DNA of 64,000 bases from Paraphoma chrysanthemicola (Eukaryota; Ascomycota; Dothideomycetes; Pleosporales; Phaeosphaeriaceae): NCBI GenBank assembly GCA_020744225.1, contig JAGMWG010000006.1, positions 1-64,000 of the forward strand, read 5' to 3'. Below the pieces are notes generated by a model. It saw only the letters and a program-made list of their open reading frames with translations, was not told the DNA's origin and searched no databases. A program made the position numbers and the translations under genes. Of the stretch, positions 12,112 to 23,522 are shown in pieces; the stretch's first letter is position 1; each line of letters starts with the position of its first letter.

Positions 12112-12478
12112 ATTCCTCGTTAGTTACCAGGGGTTGAATCGCGACATGCTGCCAATATGTATTTCCGCAGCTGCGCGATGACAATTTTGGTGCTACCATT
12201 ACTTGTTGAACTTTCCGACGTCGCGGCTACAAATTTTGTTAACTCGCCAGCTGCCTCTGATTTATAGCGAATCGGATACGCGCGACTTACTTGCCCCGAA
12301 GGCCGACTCAAGCTACATTCCAGCCTTGTGATGCCCCACTTTGGCTCCAGTCACGTACACAACATCAACATCTGCTTCCCATCGCTATCAATCGTCTCAA
12401 ACTGACGAAGTCGACACTAGCTGGTCCGGGCTCTTACGGTCATGACTTGAGGCGCAGCTTACGGGCACTAGAACCGCA
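12112..12478. other. spacer between HET copies 1 and 2
   Basis: 367 bp with no supported gene; presumably the terminator of copy 1 and promoter of copy 2. Confidence 0.5.
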
Positions 12479-14011
12479 ATGACTTCACCAGCTCTGAGTC
12501 CTCAAACTGATAGCCGCGATTTCGAATACGATTCACTTGATCTTTCAAAGCGCTCCATCCGACTTGTTCGTATCCTTCCAGATTTGTCGAGCGAAGGCTA
12601 CTTGCAATGTCATCTCTGCCACTCATCTATCGACACAGAGTACTGCTGTTTATTGTATGTATGGGGACCGCCAAGTGATGAATGCATCATTAAGATTGAT
12701 GGCAAACTGTGCGCCGTTCGAAGAAATCTATTTACGTTCGTGGAGGCGGCTCGCAAGAAGGACTTGAGATTGCTGTGGATAGATGCGTTGTGTATTGACC
12801 AGAGTAATATCATAGAGCGGAATCACCAAGTACAACAAATGGGAGCTATATTCTCTGGAGCAAGAAAGGTCATTTCGTGGTTTGGGAACGACGAAGATAT
12901 TGCCACATACTTACGGAGCACTTCCAACGAGAGAGAACGAGACATCGATGGAAATCGCAGCCTTTGCGACAACATCTACTGGAGAAGAGCATGGATTACT
13001 CAAGAATTTCTGCTCGCTCGTCAAAATATCTTGATGGCGTCTGAAGCCACGTTGCGAATGTCCCCTGCTTTCTGGTATCCATTGTGGATAAAAGATCCAG
13101 ACCCGAACAGCACTATCAATCTGCAGAAACGTCAATTACAGAAAATCGAGAAAATGCGCGATAGACCCGCGGACACGCTGCTTGATCTGCTACACGCGTA
13201 CAAGGACAAAGACTGCACCATCCCGAAAGACCGCATCTTCTCCCTGCTAGCTCTGTGCCGGGACATGACGGCCCTAAGAGTGGACTACCAACTATCCGAT
13301 GCAGATCTAGCGCGAAACATACTTACTATCCTGCGAGGACCTATCTGCCTATGTGGCATAAATGCCCTTGGTGAAGCCCTAGACCTGACGACTACCGGAC
13401 CCAGCCATCAGGAGGATGGGCTCTCTAAGCTGTACGCGACTACCAAATGTAAAGTTATGCAAGGCCCGGACATTCCCGACAGTGATGCCCATGACTGTGG
13501 ATACACATCTAACGGTTTCTGTTCGAACGAGCGTCACATGTTGAGTGTATACTACCAAAAGAACACAATGGATGACAGCTCTGGGCCAGTGTCAATGTCT
13601 AAGCATTGGCTTGGACAGCCGCATGAAATGTGGATGATCAATCTCAGGCAATTCTGCTCGAGGTACGAAGGCCACATACGAATCATCGCCAAGCCCGGAT
13701 ATTCTCATTTCTCTTACCAGTATCTATCTATCAACGGGTCCGAGAAACAACTCGATACACGTCCGATGAGCGATTTCGAAGCCATGAGGCTGTCTGATGG
13801 TGAGCAATACAGGATCTCGCTATCTATCTCGTTTTGTTTTGCGATTGCTAGGGTGGCAGAGCATGTCCATGTAGACGGTACTTGTAAGCGCGAAATCAGG
13901 TTCAAGTTTACCGGGGAAGTGTATGAAGGGCATTGGCATCGATTTTTCTTTGATCGGTCTAGCTTCTCCATCGTCGATGGCAAAGACTTGAGAAGGAGGA
14001 CAGCTGGATAG
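12479..14011 (+). CDS. HET-domain protein, copy 2
   Basis: Single-exon gene of 510 aa, paralogous to the gene upstream. The HET core shows SIRLVRILP (about 26-34), CLLYVWG (57-63), LLWIDALCIDQ (98-108), NHQVQQMGAIFS (115-126) and YWRRAWITQE (167-176), followed by KDRIFSLLALCRD. The usual CLSYVWG is CLLYVWG here. The C-terminal 250 residues share little obvious sequence with copy 1, the pattern expected if the non-HET half diversifies. ATG at 12479 has a good context. It is expected to act in allorecognition or cell death, but the recognised partner is unknown. Confidence 0.92.
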   Translation: MTSPALSPQTDSRDFEYDSLDLSKRSIRLVRILPDLSSEGYLQCHLCHSSIDTEYCCLLYVWGPPSDECIIKIDGKLCAVRRNLFTFVEAARKKDLRLLWIDALCIDQSNIIERNHQVQQMGAIFSGARKVISWFGNDEDIATYLRSTSNERERDIDGNRSLCDNIYWRRAWITQEFLLARQNILMASEATLRMSPAFWYPLWIKDPDPNSTINLQKRQLQKIEKMRDRPADTLLDLLHAYKDKDCTIPKDRIFSLLALCRDMTALRVDYQLSDADLARNILTILRGPICLCGINALGEALDLTTTGPSHQEDGLSKLYATTKCKVMQGPDIPDSDAHDCGYTSNGFCSNERHMLSVYYQKNTMDDSSGPVSMSKHWLGQPHEMWMINLRQFCSRYEGHIRIIAKPGYSHFSYQYLSINGSEKQLDTRPMSDFEAMRLSDGEQYRISLSISFCFAIARVAEHVHVDGTCKREIRFKFTGEVYEGHWHRFFFDRSSFSIVDGKDLRRRTAG

Positions 14012-14475
14012 TGTTGAGACCTCTCTGGAGTGGACATCTGATAGCTGGAGATCTGAAGCAGTAGTAGATGCTTCTTCTAAGGCTCTTACCAACTTCTAAT
14101 AGAATTGACAACGTCAGGATGGCATCTACCCCCAGCGAAATTATAGAAGGGCTGGCAGCCACCAAAGAGAGCAATATTACTGGAATAGTATCTCGTGAGA
14201 GCAATGCACACGCGTTCATATGGCTCACGACTTGCTTCTTGTCTTTCGCTGCAGTGAACGTAGTATGCGAGCGGCTCTAATTCTCCACCTCGCCGCCGAT
14301 TCTCGGAATGCCGGAAACACTAGCTGTTCATTGAAGATGGTGAAGGAAGCTTGGTGTTCAATGAAGCCGTAAGGGAAGGTGGAGCCGAGCTAGCGGAAAC
14401 GGTCCGGCGCGAAGCTCAGCGGTCTCCAGCTCGACTTTCGCATTCACACTTGCAGCCTCAACCTCAACCTCAAGC
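14012..14475. other. intergenic, promoter of the next gene
   Basis: 464 bp with no supported gene. The last 20 bp before the next ATG contain a CTCAACCTCAACCTCAAG simple-sequence run. Confidence 0.5.
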
Positions 14476-15550
14476 ATGCCTCGGTCCAAAACGCCAGAAG
14501 TAGGCGAGCACATCGCCGAAAATCAATCAGCATCTCCGAATCATGACTCTCGCCAGCACCTGAAGCGTCACCACACATCGCGCCGCTCGCGCTCTCCACA
14601 TCGCGACGAGGACCGACATCGTCATAGGCGACACCGCTCACGCTCGCCCGCAGCCAAATCAGTAGCTCTGCCATACAAGGCGAAACCGCTGTCTAAGCGT
14701 CAATTCGAGGACTACAAGCCACTTTTTCAATCCTATCTCGACATTCAGAAGAGCATACAATTAGACGATCTCGACGAAAGAGAAGCAAAGGGACGATGGA
14801 AAAGCTTTGTCAGCCGTTGGTATGCGATACCTGATGTTGTTTTCGTTCAAGGCAGGATGCTAACATTGCAGGAATCGTGGAGACCTAGCACGCAGCTGGT
14901 ACGATCCGTCTATGCTAAAGACCGCCCAAGAGACCGCTCAGGCATACCAAGCGAGCTCACCGAAACGCACGAAGCGCGCGTCACCCAAGTATGAACCGCG
15001 AGACGACGTAGAGGATCAGAGTGACGATGACTTTGGTCCCGCCCCACCGACGGAAGTTGCAAGGCACAAAGGTCATGGCCCGACAGTGCCTAGACTCGAC
15101 GATCTGACATATCGAAACGAGGTGCGCGAGGAAGATCGAGCGCGCGATCGCTCAGAATATGTCGATGATTTACGATACGAGCGCAAGACAGACCGCAAGG
15201 CACAGAAGGAGCGTTTAGAGGAGCTGGTGCCACGCGCCGATCCAGGCTCGCGCGAAAGACAACTAGAAAAGAAGCGCGAAGTTACAAGCACTTTGCAATC
15301 GTTTCGCGACGCGAAAGAGAGCGGCGATGTGGAGATTGCTGAGGCTGATCTCATGGGCGATGATGGTATCGACATGTACAAGAGGAAGACCAAGGAAGAA
15401 GAAAGGAAGAAGAGCGACAGGGAGATCAGGCGAGAGGAGATTGCTCGCGCGCGAGCGGCAGAAAGGGACGAGAAGCTGGCGGAGAGACGGGAAAAGGAGA
15501 GCAAGACTATGGACTTCTTGAAGCAGATTGCAAAGGAGCGCTTTGGGTAG
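14476..15550 (+). CDS. SR-like nuclear protein with conserved WKSF..WNRGDLA..WYDP domain
   Basis: Predicted exons 14476-14819 and 14872-15550, with a 52-nt intron (GTATGC donor, CTAAC branch site at 14859-14863), give 340 aa. The N-terminus is rich in Arg/Ser/His (RRSRSPHRDEDRHRHRR). A conserved block then reads KPLFQSYLDIQK, GRWKSFVSRW and, across the splice, WNRGDLARSWYDPSML. The C-terminal half is a highly charged coiled-coil-like Glu/Arg stretch (about 170-340) ending FLKQIAKERFG. The block is shared with fungal proteins often labelled 'RNA helicase HEL117', although no helicase motifs are present. A nuclear role in RNA processing is inferred from the SR-type composition only. Confidence 0.85.
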
Positions 15551-15681
15551 AGTATGTTTGGAGGTGGTGTCTATTACGGTATGTAGGATGGCCAGTATGG
15601 ACAGAATGGACTATGACCCTCACGTTGCGCCCAGAAATGCTCCATGAACGCCTTGCTATACCCAGAAGATGACTAAAGTAT

Positions 15682-16426
15682 TTACTCATCGTCCAAAATG
15701 GAGCTTGCGAGAGGGCCGAAGAATGGGACTTCGTATCGATCGAGTGTGCCCGCTATGCCATTGTTAGTTACCCGTGCAAGCTCTGCGTCAGGATGATTCC
15801 TTACCATCAATATACGCACGGTATGTCAACCAGCCAATGAGCCCGACGTCGCCCACGAACAAGATCCACGATATGAAGCTCGACCAGCTGAAGATGATGT
15901 GTATGACGAACACGAAGGCGAACAGCAGACTCGACTGCCACGCGTGAAAGCGCACATAGTCGCTTTGGTGCTCCATGACCAGCAGGAATACACCGCCAGC
16001 CGGTGGCAGCAACAGATATGCCAAGCATGCCTCGTAGTCCAATCTCCACCCCAGACTCGTCGTGAACATATCCACATCTTCTCTTGAGCGCCCAAACCCA
16101 GCGCGCGAAGCTGTCTGCGGCGCAGTCCAAGCTACTCGCTCAACATCCTCGACTTCTTGCTCCCCAGCGCCAAAGTAGTCCTGTTGTTCATACGTGCGTG
16201 TTGGTGGTGAAATAACGCTGCGCGAGCGATCGAGTGACGTACGCGGCGAGGTTATGCGCGGGGACTGCAGTGGTGGAGATAGAGCTCGTTGTGTCTCGGG
16301 CACGTCTTGGTACGGCGCAAAGTTCGCTGCCATGTCGTCTTGATGCTGCTGCTGCCGCTGCTGCTGAGACAGTCGGTGGTGGTGTTGGGATGTAGCTACG
16401 GCGGCGGTGGTTATTGTTGGGAGCAT
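15682..16426 (-). CDS. UPF0132/DUF4870-like small membrane protein
   Basis: Predicted exons 16426-15805 and 15752-15682 (52-nt intron, GTAAGG donor) give 230 aa. The N-terminal half is low-complexity (Gln/His/Pro-rich). From about residue 140 the conserved unit begins: DYEACLAYLLLPPAGGVFLLVMEHQSDYVRFHAWQ, then two further hydrophobic segments, giving about three TM helices. The spliced tail reads DRYEVPFFGPLASSILDDE, which closes homologues of this fungal family and supports the second exon. Start choice is uncertain: the frame continues upstream without an ATG, 16426 is the first ATG, and the ATG at 16333 (MAANFAPYQDVPE) may be the true start because that motif opens related proteins as I recall them. 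Function unknown. Confidence 0.82.
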
Positions 16427-17039
16427 TTCATTGTGGTGAGCGGAAGGGTTCGTAGGGTAGGGCTGAGGCACAGGGAAAGTGGAACCGGGCGGGCGGTGAC
16501 GCGGAGGAGCAGGGATCAGCGCGTGGAAATGGCTGCGCACGTGAAGAGAGGCTCCTCGGACACGGCCGCTGCAGGACCGTGGAACGTCGTGCGACGTGCC
16601 GTACTCTCAGCCTGACCCAGTGACATGTCAGTACTGCCGCACTGCATATATCACGCGACAAGCAGCTCAACAGCGCTCCAAGCGTGGTGTGAACAATTCT
16701 GTGCCCCAATCTGGTTCACCTCGGCAGTACGCCTAAGCCTAGGCTGTCTTGTCACCACGATCCCGACACGCTGATTCACTCTTGACGGGACGAGGATGCA
16801 TCATTCCACCTCATCCCACGGATGGCACTGCATTGACGGCGAGGTATACTGGATACACGTATATAAGTGAGGCTTCGCTGGCGTGGCACACCGCCCGACC
16901 TGCATCTGCAACTGCGAACTCGGCAAACCTTTTCAGAGCCGTTGTTGCCCGAATTGTTGACTCGAACATATCTTGCCTCCAGATATTGATTTGAGCCCTA
17001 CGACTACAACTCCAAGACTTTGATTGTCCAAACAACGAG
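16427..17039. other. divergent promoter region
   Basis: 613 bp between two divergently transcribed genes. A TATATAA box at 16860-16866 lies 174 bp upstream of the plus-strand ATG. No other gene is seen. Confidence 0.5.
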
Positions 17040-18058
17040 ATGTGTATTGCTATTCTTACGACCGCGCATCCTGACTATCCGTTCATCCTGCTGAACAACC
17101 GAGACGTATGATATCCGTCGATTAACACGAGTTTCAACCGCTGACATACATTCAGGAATATCTCCATCGCCCAACAGCAGAAGCAACATGGTGGCCAGAG
17201 CCTGACACCCAGGTTCTTGGAGGCTACGACCTTCACCGACCCGTCCACGGCACCTGGCTTGGCGTGACTCGTCAGGGGCGAATCGCTGTCTTGACGAATT
17301 ACCGCGAAGAAGGCGAAGCTATCATAATCGGCGCACGAAGTCGTGGACTGATACCAAATGCATGGCTGAAAACCGATCCATCGAAAAATGTCAGCACGGA
17401 AGACTTTGCGCGTCACATGATTGAAGAAGACGGCGTCAAAGGGGTGGGCGGGTTTTCGTTGTGTTATGGCTTTGTTCAAGATGTTGTCAAAGAAGCGAAA
17501 GGCACAGGGAAGGGCTTGGCGATTGTGAGCAACCGAACTCCAGAAGTTGATGATGTGATTCGGTTACTGGCCAAGGGAGGAGAAACACACGCGCTCAGCA
17601 ATGCCGCTTACGGGGATCATTCATGGCCCAAAGTCGTCAATGGAGAAGCCTGGACACAAAAGGCTATCTCGGAAAGCGTTGCCGCGAATGAGACTCGCGA
17701 TCAACTCGTCCAGCGCCTTTTGGGTGTTCTTTCGACAGACACCATGCCGCGCCAAAAAGAGAACGAAGAGTGGGACATGTATCTCAATCAGCTACGGCAC
17801 AGCATTTTCGTCCCGTCGATTGGAAGAGATCATCTAGAAGAGCACAAGATGCCGGCTCATGAGGTCGGAGATGTGGTCAAGCACAAGGCGGTGGATGCTA
17901 CGAGTGGCTGCTATGGAACGCAGAAGAATATCGTGATGTTGGTGGATAGGCAAGGGAAGGCGTATTACCTGGAGAGAACGCTGTTCGATGAGGATGCGAA
18001 ACCGGTTGAGAAGGGGAAAGGAGATAGAGTGTTTGAATACCAGATTGAGGGGTGGTAG
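17040..18058 (+). CDS. TANGO2 / NRDE family protein
   Basis: Predicted exons 17040-17105 and 17156-18058 (50-nt intron, branch CTGAC at 17141) give 322 aa. The first exon encodes MCIAILTTAHPDYPFILLNNRD, and splicing completes the hallmark NNRDEYLHRPT, which names the NRDE family. The Cys at position 2 is conserved in the family and suggests an N-terminal-nucleophile-type fold. Further family features are the GGYDLHRPVHGTWLGVTRQGRIAVLTNYRE block and the late CYGTQKNIVMLVDRQGKAYYLER segment. Human TANGO2 is linked to Golgi organisation, heme or acyl-CoA/lipid handling, and its exact activity is debated. The gene is intact and of usual length. Confidence 0.92.
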
Positions 18059-18349
18059 GGATGCGAGTGGAGGGCTAGGGAAGGGTGAAAGAAAGTCGAG
18101 GTTCCGGGAGCCGATACCGCGGCACGCTGAATACTATCGCGATTCACCTGAAATATTGTTGCAAAAGCGTTTGCGCGTGTTGTATACCTTCCCTGCCGAC
18201 GAGCCAGAATCTGAACTCAACTATATTGGAACCTCCAGATACTACACTGTCAATCCCGTCACGGCTCTCAACTCTATCCCAAATCAGCGCAGTTTCCAAC
18301 AACAGAATATCACAGCCTTTCACAACAATCTCTTAGGAAGCCCTCAGAG

Positions 18350-19033
18350 ATGTGCATAGTCTACTTCGCCTCCTACCAGCACTGCGACCACAATTCCATC
18401 CTCGGCATCTTCAATTGCGGCCTCAATTGCCCGACCGGCACACGCCACACATTCCTTGTCGAAGACCCCAGCGGCCCATGTGAAACATGCGACTTCCTCA
18501 ACGACGAAGAGTTTGATCCAGACATTGCAACCGTGACTTTCTGTGCGCCGACACATGAAGCGGATACACGGCGTTTCCATCACGCGCACCCAGAGAATAT
18601 TGGGCGGGAGGCATCGAAACACCGAACCAAGAATCATCGAGGAGATGACAAACAAGTGGCACCAGACTACGAGCCAACGACAGGGAGTTTGTCGGATCCA
18701 GATAGTCTCACATCAGAATGGCGCCTTGGTCCATCACGGTCGTCACCATACCCCAATCCATCGCAATCACATTTTTACGCCCCAGACTATCCATATCAAT
18801 ACACATGCCCATCACACGATCCGTATACGTCAGCTCAAGATCCAGCCCAAGTCGAACATCCTCCATCTCATGTCGAAGCTGGAGGTCAGGATGTAGCGCC
18901 GGATATGACGCCTCGAACAGCTGCGCATCGGACTCTGGTCAAGGATCAATTGAAGAACTTGCCGGCGAGCCTTAGGGCGCAACAAGAACAGCAGAAGCAG
19001 ACGATGGGAGAGTTCTATGTGCCGGGTGGGTAG
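18350..19033 (+). CDS. unknown protein with Cys-rich N-terminus
   Basis: A 227-aa single-exon frame starting at the ATG at 18350. Residues 1-50 carry a Cys/His pattern (CIVYFASYQHCDH, CGLNCPTG, CETCDFL) that resembles small zinc-binding motifs of fungal hypothetical proteins. The remainder is polar, rich in Pro/Ser/Tyr/His and probably disordered, ending QQKQTMGEFYVPGG. No family recognised. The composition and the Cys spacing argue for a real gene. It lies 291 bp downstream of the TANGO2 gene on the same strand. Confidence 0.6.
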   Translation: MCIVYFASYQHCDHNSILGIFNCGLNCPTGTRHTFLVEDPSGPCETCDFLNDEEFDPDIATVTFCAPTHEADTRRFHHAHPENIGREASKHRTKNHRGDDKQVAPDYEPTTGSLSDPDSLTSEWRLGPSRSSPYPNPSQSHFYAPDYPYQYTCPSHDPYTSAQDPAQVEHPPSHVEAGGQDVAPDMTPRTAAHRTLVKDQLKNLPASLRAQQEQQKQTMGEFYVPGG

Positions 19034-19686
19034 ACGACCGGAAGAAAAGGCCATGAGGGAGCGAAGCATGGGGCTAGGGACAAGGCAGAGATGGCGAATG
19101 ATGAACCACGTAAGAGAAATAGCGTATAGGACGTGAAGGGAAACTGCGGATGGCTGGAGAGCGAATGGTGTGGCAGATGGGAAAGACAGAACATGCAATT
19201 GTGGTTATGGAAGAGCTATATAATAAGATGGGAACTAAGCGTAGAGTGGTAAGTCGAGAGAGGTGAAGATTTAGTGGCTCCTTCGAAATTCTTGCAAAGC
19301 AGCTCAAGATCATCATGTGGTACCTTTTCGACATGTCTTTAAGTGAATTTACAGTACAAGTTTGGTACGCCGTCAGGAAGCTAAGTTTGATGTGGTGACA
19401 GGCACGTGGAGTGTCTTGGCATTGTAGAGTTGCGGAGGTGACGTCTTCCCCATCGCGCTTTCGGTTTCGGCAATCTATTGACACAAACCTCCGTGCACGA
19501 GCCGAGCAACAATCACCCGCTGCTTGTGCTGACTGCACACATCTTTCGCGATCTGATCTTCGTGCGTTTCCGACGATGCCTTAGCGACTGGAACCACTTG
19601 CTATTCTGTTCCAGTGTTCTAGTTCGCGGTTCTAGTCCGCGAGATTGCCGCCTCTGTCAGCCCACCGCAACCTCCACACCAACACC
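19034..19686. other. intergenic
   Basis: 653 bp; minus-strand frames here have no family signal. A TATATAATA word lies at 19217-19225. Confidence 0.5.
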
Positions 19687-21360
19687 ATGGCGTCCCTCCC
19701 ACCACAGCGGCCCGCGTCGCAGCGTCGCTCTTCGCCGCCGAACGAAACGTCCTCGTCCCAGTCAGAGCAAGTCCCGCGCACCAACAGTTTCTCCGCTCAG
19801 TCAGTCGACTCACAGACGCTGCTACTGAACTCGCCGCCTAAGCAGTCGGCCAAACCAGCTGTGGAAGAACAGAAGCAGGCACCGGCCGAGAGCGAAACTT
19901 CAGAAGAGGAAGACGAGCCGCGCAGATGCTGGATATGTTTCAATGACGAGACTGAAGATGACGAGAACTCGTCGGAGTGGCGGTCGCCGTGCAACTGCTC
20001 GCTGGTGGCCCACGAGAAGTGCTTGCTAGACTGGATAGCCGATATGGAGGCGCCGAACTCGCGGCGGCGGGCTGGCACGCGAGCCGGCAAGGTGCAATGT
20101 CCGCAGTGCAAGTCGGAGATCAGGATCGAGCGACCGAGGAGCTACATCGTGGACGCAGTGCGCGTAGGGGAGCGCCTCGCCGGCACATTGTTGCTGCCAG
20201 GCTTCGCGCTGGTCACAGGGACGGCACTTTACTCAACGCTCACGCTGGCGGGCACACACACGATATATCAGATCTTTGGGACGCAGGACGCGCTACAGAT
20301 ACTCGCGCCTTTGTACCGGACGCCAGACATGAGGATAGCGTCGCCAGTTCTGCGACTGTTCGTCCACTTACAGAAACACTGGCGCCTGGACCTCGGCCTT
20401 CCACTCATACCCACGGTGTTGGTCGCGAGCAGAACGACGTTTGCTGATTCATTCCTACCATTCTTACCACTCATCTTCTTCGTCAGCTCAGGACAGCCTG
20501 GAGACGAGATGCTGCAGCTGCAGTGGCCACCAAGCGCTGCCTTCTCCTTCGCCGCACTGCCTTACCTGCGAGGCTTCTACAACGCCTTCTACGAGCGTGT
20601 TTGCTTTCCTCGAGAACAGCGTTGGCTGAAAGAGATTCAGCCTCGCGCAGGGACTGATGACGCCGCAGATGCGCCAGGTCAGGTTGACCACGACCACGAC
20701 CATGTTCACGATCACGACGTTGTAGATGACATTGAGATTGAGGTCGATTTCGATATCTTCGCGGACTGGAACAATGGCGGTGCCGCAGATAACAACGATG
20801 CTCAAGAGAACCCTCCCGTTCCGATCGCACGAGGTCCTGCGCGACCACTCGACGCACCGCCGGAGGATGACGACATGCCGGCACTCATCGAGGTCGAAGT
20901 GCAAGACGCCGCGCCCGCTCCCAATGTGCCAGCACAGCCTGCGCCGCCTCGCCGCCAACGCGTCCGTCGTGAGCGCAACATCGCCTTCTCCACCACATCA
21001 CTCGCAGATACCATTCTCGGCGCACTCATATTCCCCAGCATAGCAGCAGCGATGGGCGAGCTCTTGCGGCATACCTTGCCTGGATCGTGGGTGACACCAC
21101 CCTCAGGCACGCCCGCTACATCATGGCTAGGCGGATGGATTTCGACAGGTGGTCGAATGGGCACGAGAGGTCGGCCAACAGGTTTCTTGCAGACACGGTG
21201 GGGGCGGAGTTTGGTAGGAGGGTGCCTGTTTGTTGGTCTCAAGGATGCAGTGCTCATGTATGTGCGGTGGAAGATGGCGCAGAACCATAGGCGGAGGAGG
21301 ATCCTGGATTCTGATCCGAAGGATAGGAAGGGTGGACGGGCTGGTGTTACGACTTCATAA
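19687..21360 (+). CDS. membrane RING-CH (MARCH-like) E3 ubiquitin ligase
   Basis: A 557-aa single-exon protein. The variant RING-CH finger (C4HC3) spans about residues 81-150: CWICF, then SPCNCSLVAHEKCLLDW, then VQCPQCKSEI. This class recruits E2 enzymes and ubiquitinates membrane cargo. The finger is followed by several hydrophobic segments (for example LLLPGFALVTGTALYSTLTLAG and SFLPFLPLIFFVS), an acidic His/Asp-rich loop around residues 330-380, and further hydrophobic helices near the C-terminus, so it is a polytopic endomembrane protein. The ATG at 19687 sits in an ACCATGG context and is preferred over the in-frame ATG at 19645. Substrates are unknown. Confidence 0.9.
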   Translation: MASLPPQRPASQRRSSPPNETSSSQSEQVPRTNSFSAQSVDSQTLLLNSPPKQSAKPAVEEQKQAPAESETSEEEDEPRRCWICFNDETEDDENSSEWRSPCNCSLVAHEKCLLDWIADMEAPNSRRRAGTRAGKVQCPQCKSEIRIERPRSYIVDAVRVGERLAGTLLLPGFALVTGTALYSTLTLAGTHTIYQIFGTQDALQILAPLYRTPDMRIASPVLRLFVHLQKHWRLDLGLPLIPTVLVASRTTFADSFLPFLPLIFFVSSGQPGDEMLQLQWPPSAAFSFAALPYLRGFYNAFYERVCFPREQRWLKEIQPRAGTDDAADAPGQVDHDHDHVHDHDVVDDIEIEVDFDIFADWNNGGAADNNDAQENPPVPIARGPARPLDAPPEDDDMPALIEVEVQDAAPAPNVPAQPAPPRRQRVRRERNIAFSTTSLADTILGALIFPSIAAAMGELLRHTLPGSWVTPPSGTPATSWLGGWISTGGRMGTRGRPTGFLQTRWGRSLVGGCLFVGLKDAVLMYVRWKMAQNHRRRRILDSDPKDRKGGRAGVTTS

Positions 21361-21932
21361 TCCGAACCTTTGCATGGAGCGGGTTTCGTCTCACAACCAC
21401 TGAGTAGTTGCACTCAACTCTGAACTCACAACTAATGCCGTGCGCAATGCCGCGCGCTTCGGGTAACTTTACATGTTCACGATGTACCACGTCTCCATCT
21501 TCTCGTCCCATTTTGCCTCTGCTACAAGCTGCATCCCTCTACGCTACCGTATGCTCCAAATTCAGCCTTGCGAGCTTTCTCAGCCTCACGTGGCATATGT
21601 TAGGCTGAGCCTGGAGGGGCTGCGCCTTTCTCGCCTCATCTTCCACTTCGCTTCCCACTCCCTCCTTCTTTCACCCCACTTCGCCCCCAAATCTCGAAGT
21701 ACTCTGTTGCGAAACTTCACGAGCGTGCAAACTGCTGCATCTTTCAGGACGAAACCATATTCGTTGTTCTTTGGTAGCGTCACATTCTTTTTTTAAGCCT
21801 TGTCAACACGCAAGGCTCTCGAGCCTTCTCCAACTTGGCCGACAACATCGCAGCAGGTCATCGTCAGCGCTCAAGTGAGCCAAAACAATCGATAGGAAGC
21901 CAAACTCTTCAAAGGCTTAGCAACATCATACC
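21361..21932. other. intergenic, promoter of HET copy 3
   Basis: 572 bp, strongly pyrimidine-rich on the plus strand near 21640-21800, which is common in fungal promoters. No gene supported. Confidence 0.5.
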
Positions 21933-23522
21933 ATGGACGAGGACTCTGTCTCGAGATCGAACGATCCGAATCAGGAGGACCTGTTCAAGCATCGCCCTCT
22001 CGATCTTGATCCGTCCACGCACTCTATCCGACTCATTCGGATTCACGCCACAGAGGATGATAACAAGCCTATTAACTGCGATATCAAAGCTGCGACAATC
22101 AATGACGAGTATATTTGTCTGTCATATGTCTGGGGCGAGCCTTCGCGTGCACATTGGGTCCTTGTCGACGGGAAGCAGTTATACATCCGGCAGAACCTAA
22201 GGGACTTCCTCGCTACAGCACGCAAAATGGAGGAATTTCGAGACACGTGGATCTGGATAGATGCAATTTGTATTGACCAAGGGAACTTGAGAGAACGTGG
22301 ACACCAGGTTCAACAGATGGGACGAATATTTTCCAATGCCACAAGAGTTGTTGCATGGCTGGGAGATGACCTAGCAATATCATGGTTCTTCGCTTGGGTC
22401 AAAGACCCTCAGCTTATTTCCCCCCTAACGCCTCATTCTTTCATTACTTCACCATACTGGCGACGCGCGTGGATCACTCAAGAGGTTGCACTGGCACGTG
22501 AAGTTGTTTACATGGCACGAACAACAACTCTCCGTGCAGATTCGTTACAACCTCGTTTTATGAGGGGAACGTGGCGAGATGGAACGCGCTTGATGGATGA
22601 AATTCGATACCTCAGGGATCACTGCGAAAAGAAGAGCTTAGTACAGCTTCTCCAAATGTTCAACTACAAGGAGTGTGACGAGGTTCGTGATCGTGTATTC
22701 TCCATGCTTGCACTTTGCTGGGATGGCTTCGAGGTCGAAGTCAATTATTCGAGATCCGACACTCAATGCGCGTGGGGAATAATGGCCTCCTGCAGACACA
22801 ACTCTTGCCTCTGCTCCCTTCATATCATAGCGACTGCACTCAACTTGCCTGTTTCACGAGGTCCATGGCTTTTCACAGGTGGAAGCGTTGGTAAAGAAGG
22901 ATGTGCTGATCTACGGCTGCCAATCATCTGGGATCTCGGTATTGAGTATCCTATCGTTGTAGATCGGATCCTTAACCATTCATATGGCCTAGACTCGTCT
23001 GGTACGGTCACCATCCCTTTGGCTATAAAAAAACATTTCGACTTCGCCGATGAGTTTCAACTACAGCTGCGATCGCGGAAGCAGGTCGTCTGCTGGAAGC
23101 AAACATCTAAACATAGCCAACAAATGGAGATGTGGGCTATAATGTATATTGACTTGACAGCGGTGTGTCAAGTCTACAAACGTGGATTCATTCTTCTCGT
23201 AAACCTTTCCTCGGGTCGGGCCTATACTCACTCACCGCATTGCAAACCGCTGTCCTGTCAGTTTCACCCTTTTTTTGCATGGGAATTTGTGCCAGTTGAA
23301 CAAGAGTTTCTGGTTGACCTGCCAACGGGCACACAACAATGCAAAATTCGCATGTCGATCACGCAGTGGCATCAAATAGCAGTGCGAGGACTTCCAAAGG
23401 AGCTAGAATGCTGTCCTCGTGTCAATGGAGTCAGGGGACCTTCGGAAACAGAGCTGCATGGAAGTCAGAACGGGTTTCGACTTCAGTTTTGCACAGGCAT
23501 TCCAGGGATATATGGTTGCTGA
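21933..23522 (+). CDS. HET-domain protein, copy 3
   Basis: Single-exon gene of 529 aa with a CCATGG start context. HET core: PLDLDPSTHSIRLIRI (22-37), CLSYVWGEP (62-70), WIWIDAICIDQ (106-116), GHQVQQMGRIFSNA (123-136) and YWRRAWITQE (175-184), then RDRVFSMLALC. The motif order and spacing match the other HET copies in this window, so they are paralogues. The C-terminal half has no known domain. A role in allorecognition or cell death is the family expectation; nothing here tells the partner. Confidence 0.92.
   Translation: MDEDSVSRSNDPNQEDLFKHRPLDLDPSTHSIRLIRIHATEDDNKPINCDIKAATINDEYICLSYVWGEPSRAHWVLVDGKQLYIRQNLRDFLATARKMEEFRDTWIWIDAICIDQGNLRERGHQVQQMGRIFSNATRVVAWLGDDLAISWFFAWVKDPQLISPLTPHSFITSPYWRRAWITQEVALAREVVYMARTTTLRADSLQPRFMRGTWRDGTRLMDEIRYLRDHCEKKSLVQLLQMFNYKECDEVRDRVFSMLALCWDGFEVEVNYSRSDTQCAWGIMASCRHNSCLCSLHIIATALNLPVSRGPWLFTGGSVGKEGCADLRLPIIWDLGIEYPIVVDRILNHSYGLDSSGTVTIPLAIKKHFDFADEFQLQLRSRKQVVCWKQTSKHSQQMEMWAIMYIDLTAVCQVYKRGFILLVNLSSGRAYTHSPHCKPLSCQFHPFFAWEFVPVEQEFLVDLPTGTQQCKIRMSITQWHQIAVRGLPKELECCPRVNGVRGPSETELHGSQNGFRLQFCTGIPGIYGC

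Noticed and set aside
14820..14871. Possible frameshift in the SR-like gene
   Set aside because: A normal 52-nt intron with GTATGC, CTAAC and CAG explains it and restores the conserved WNRGDLA..WYDP block.
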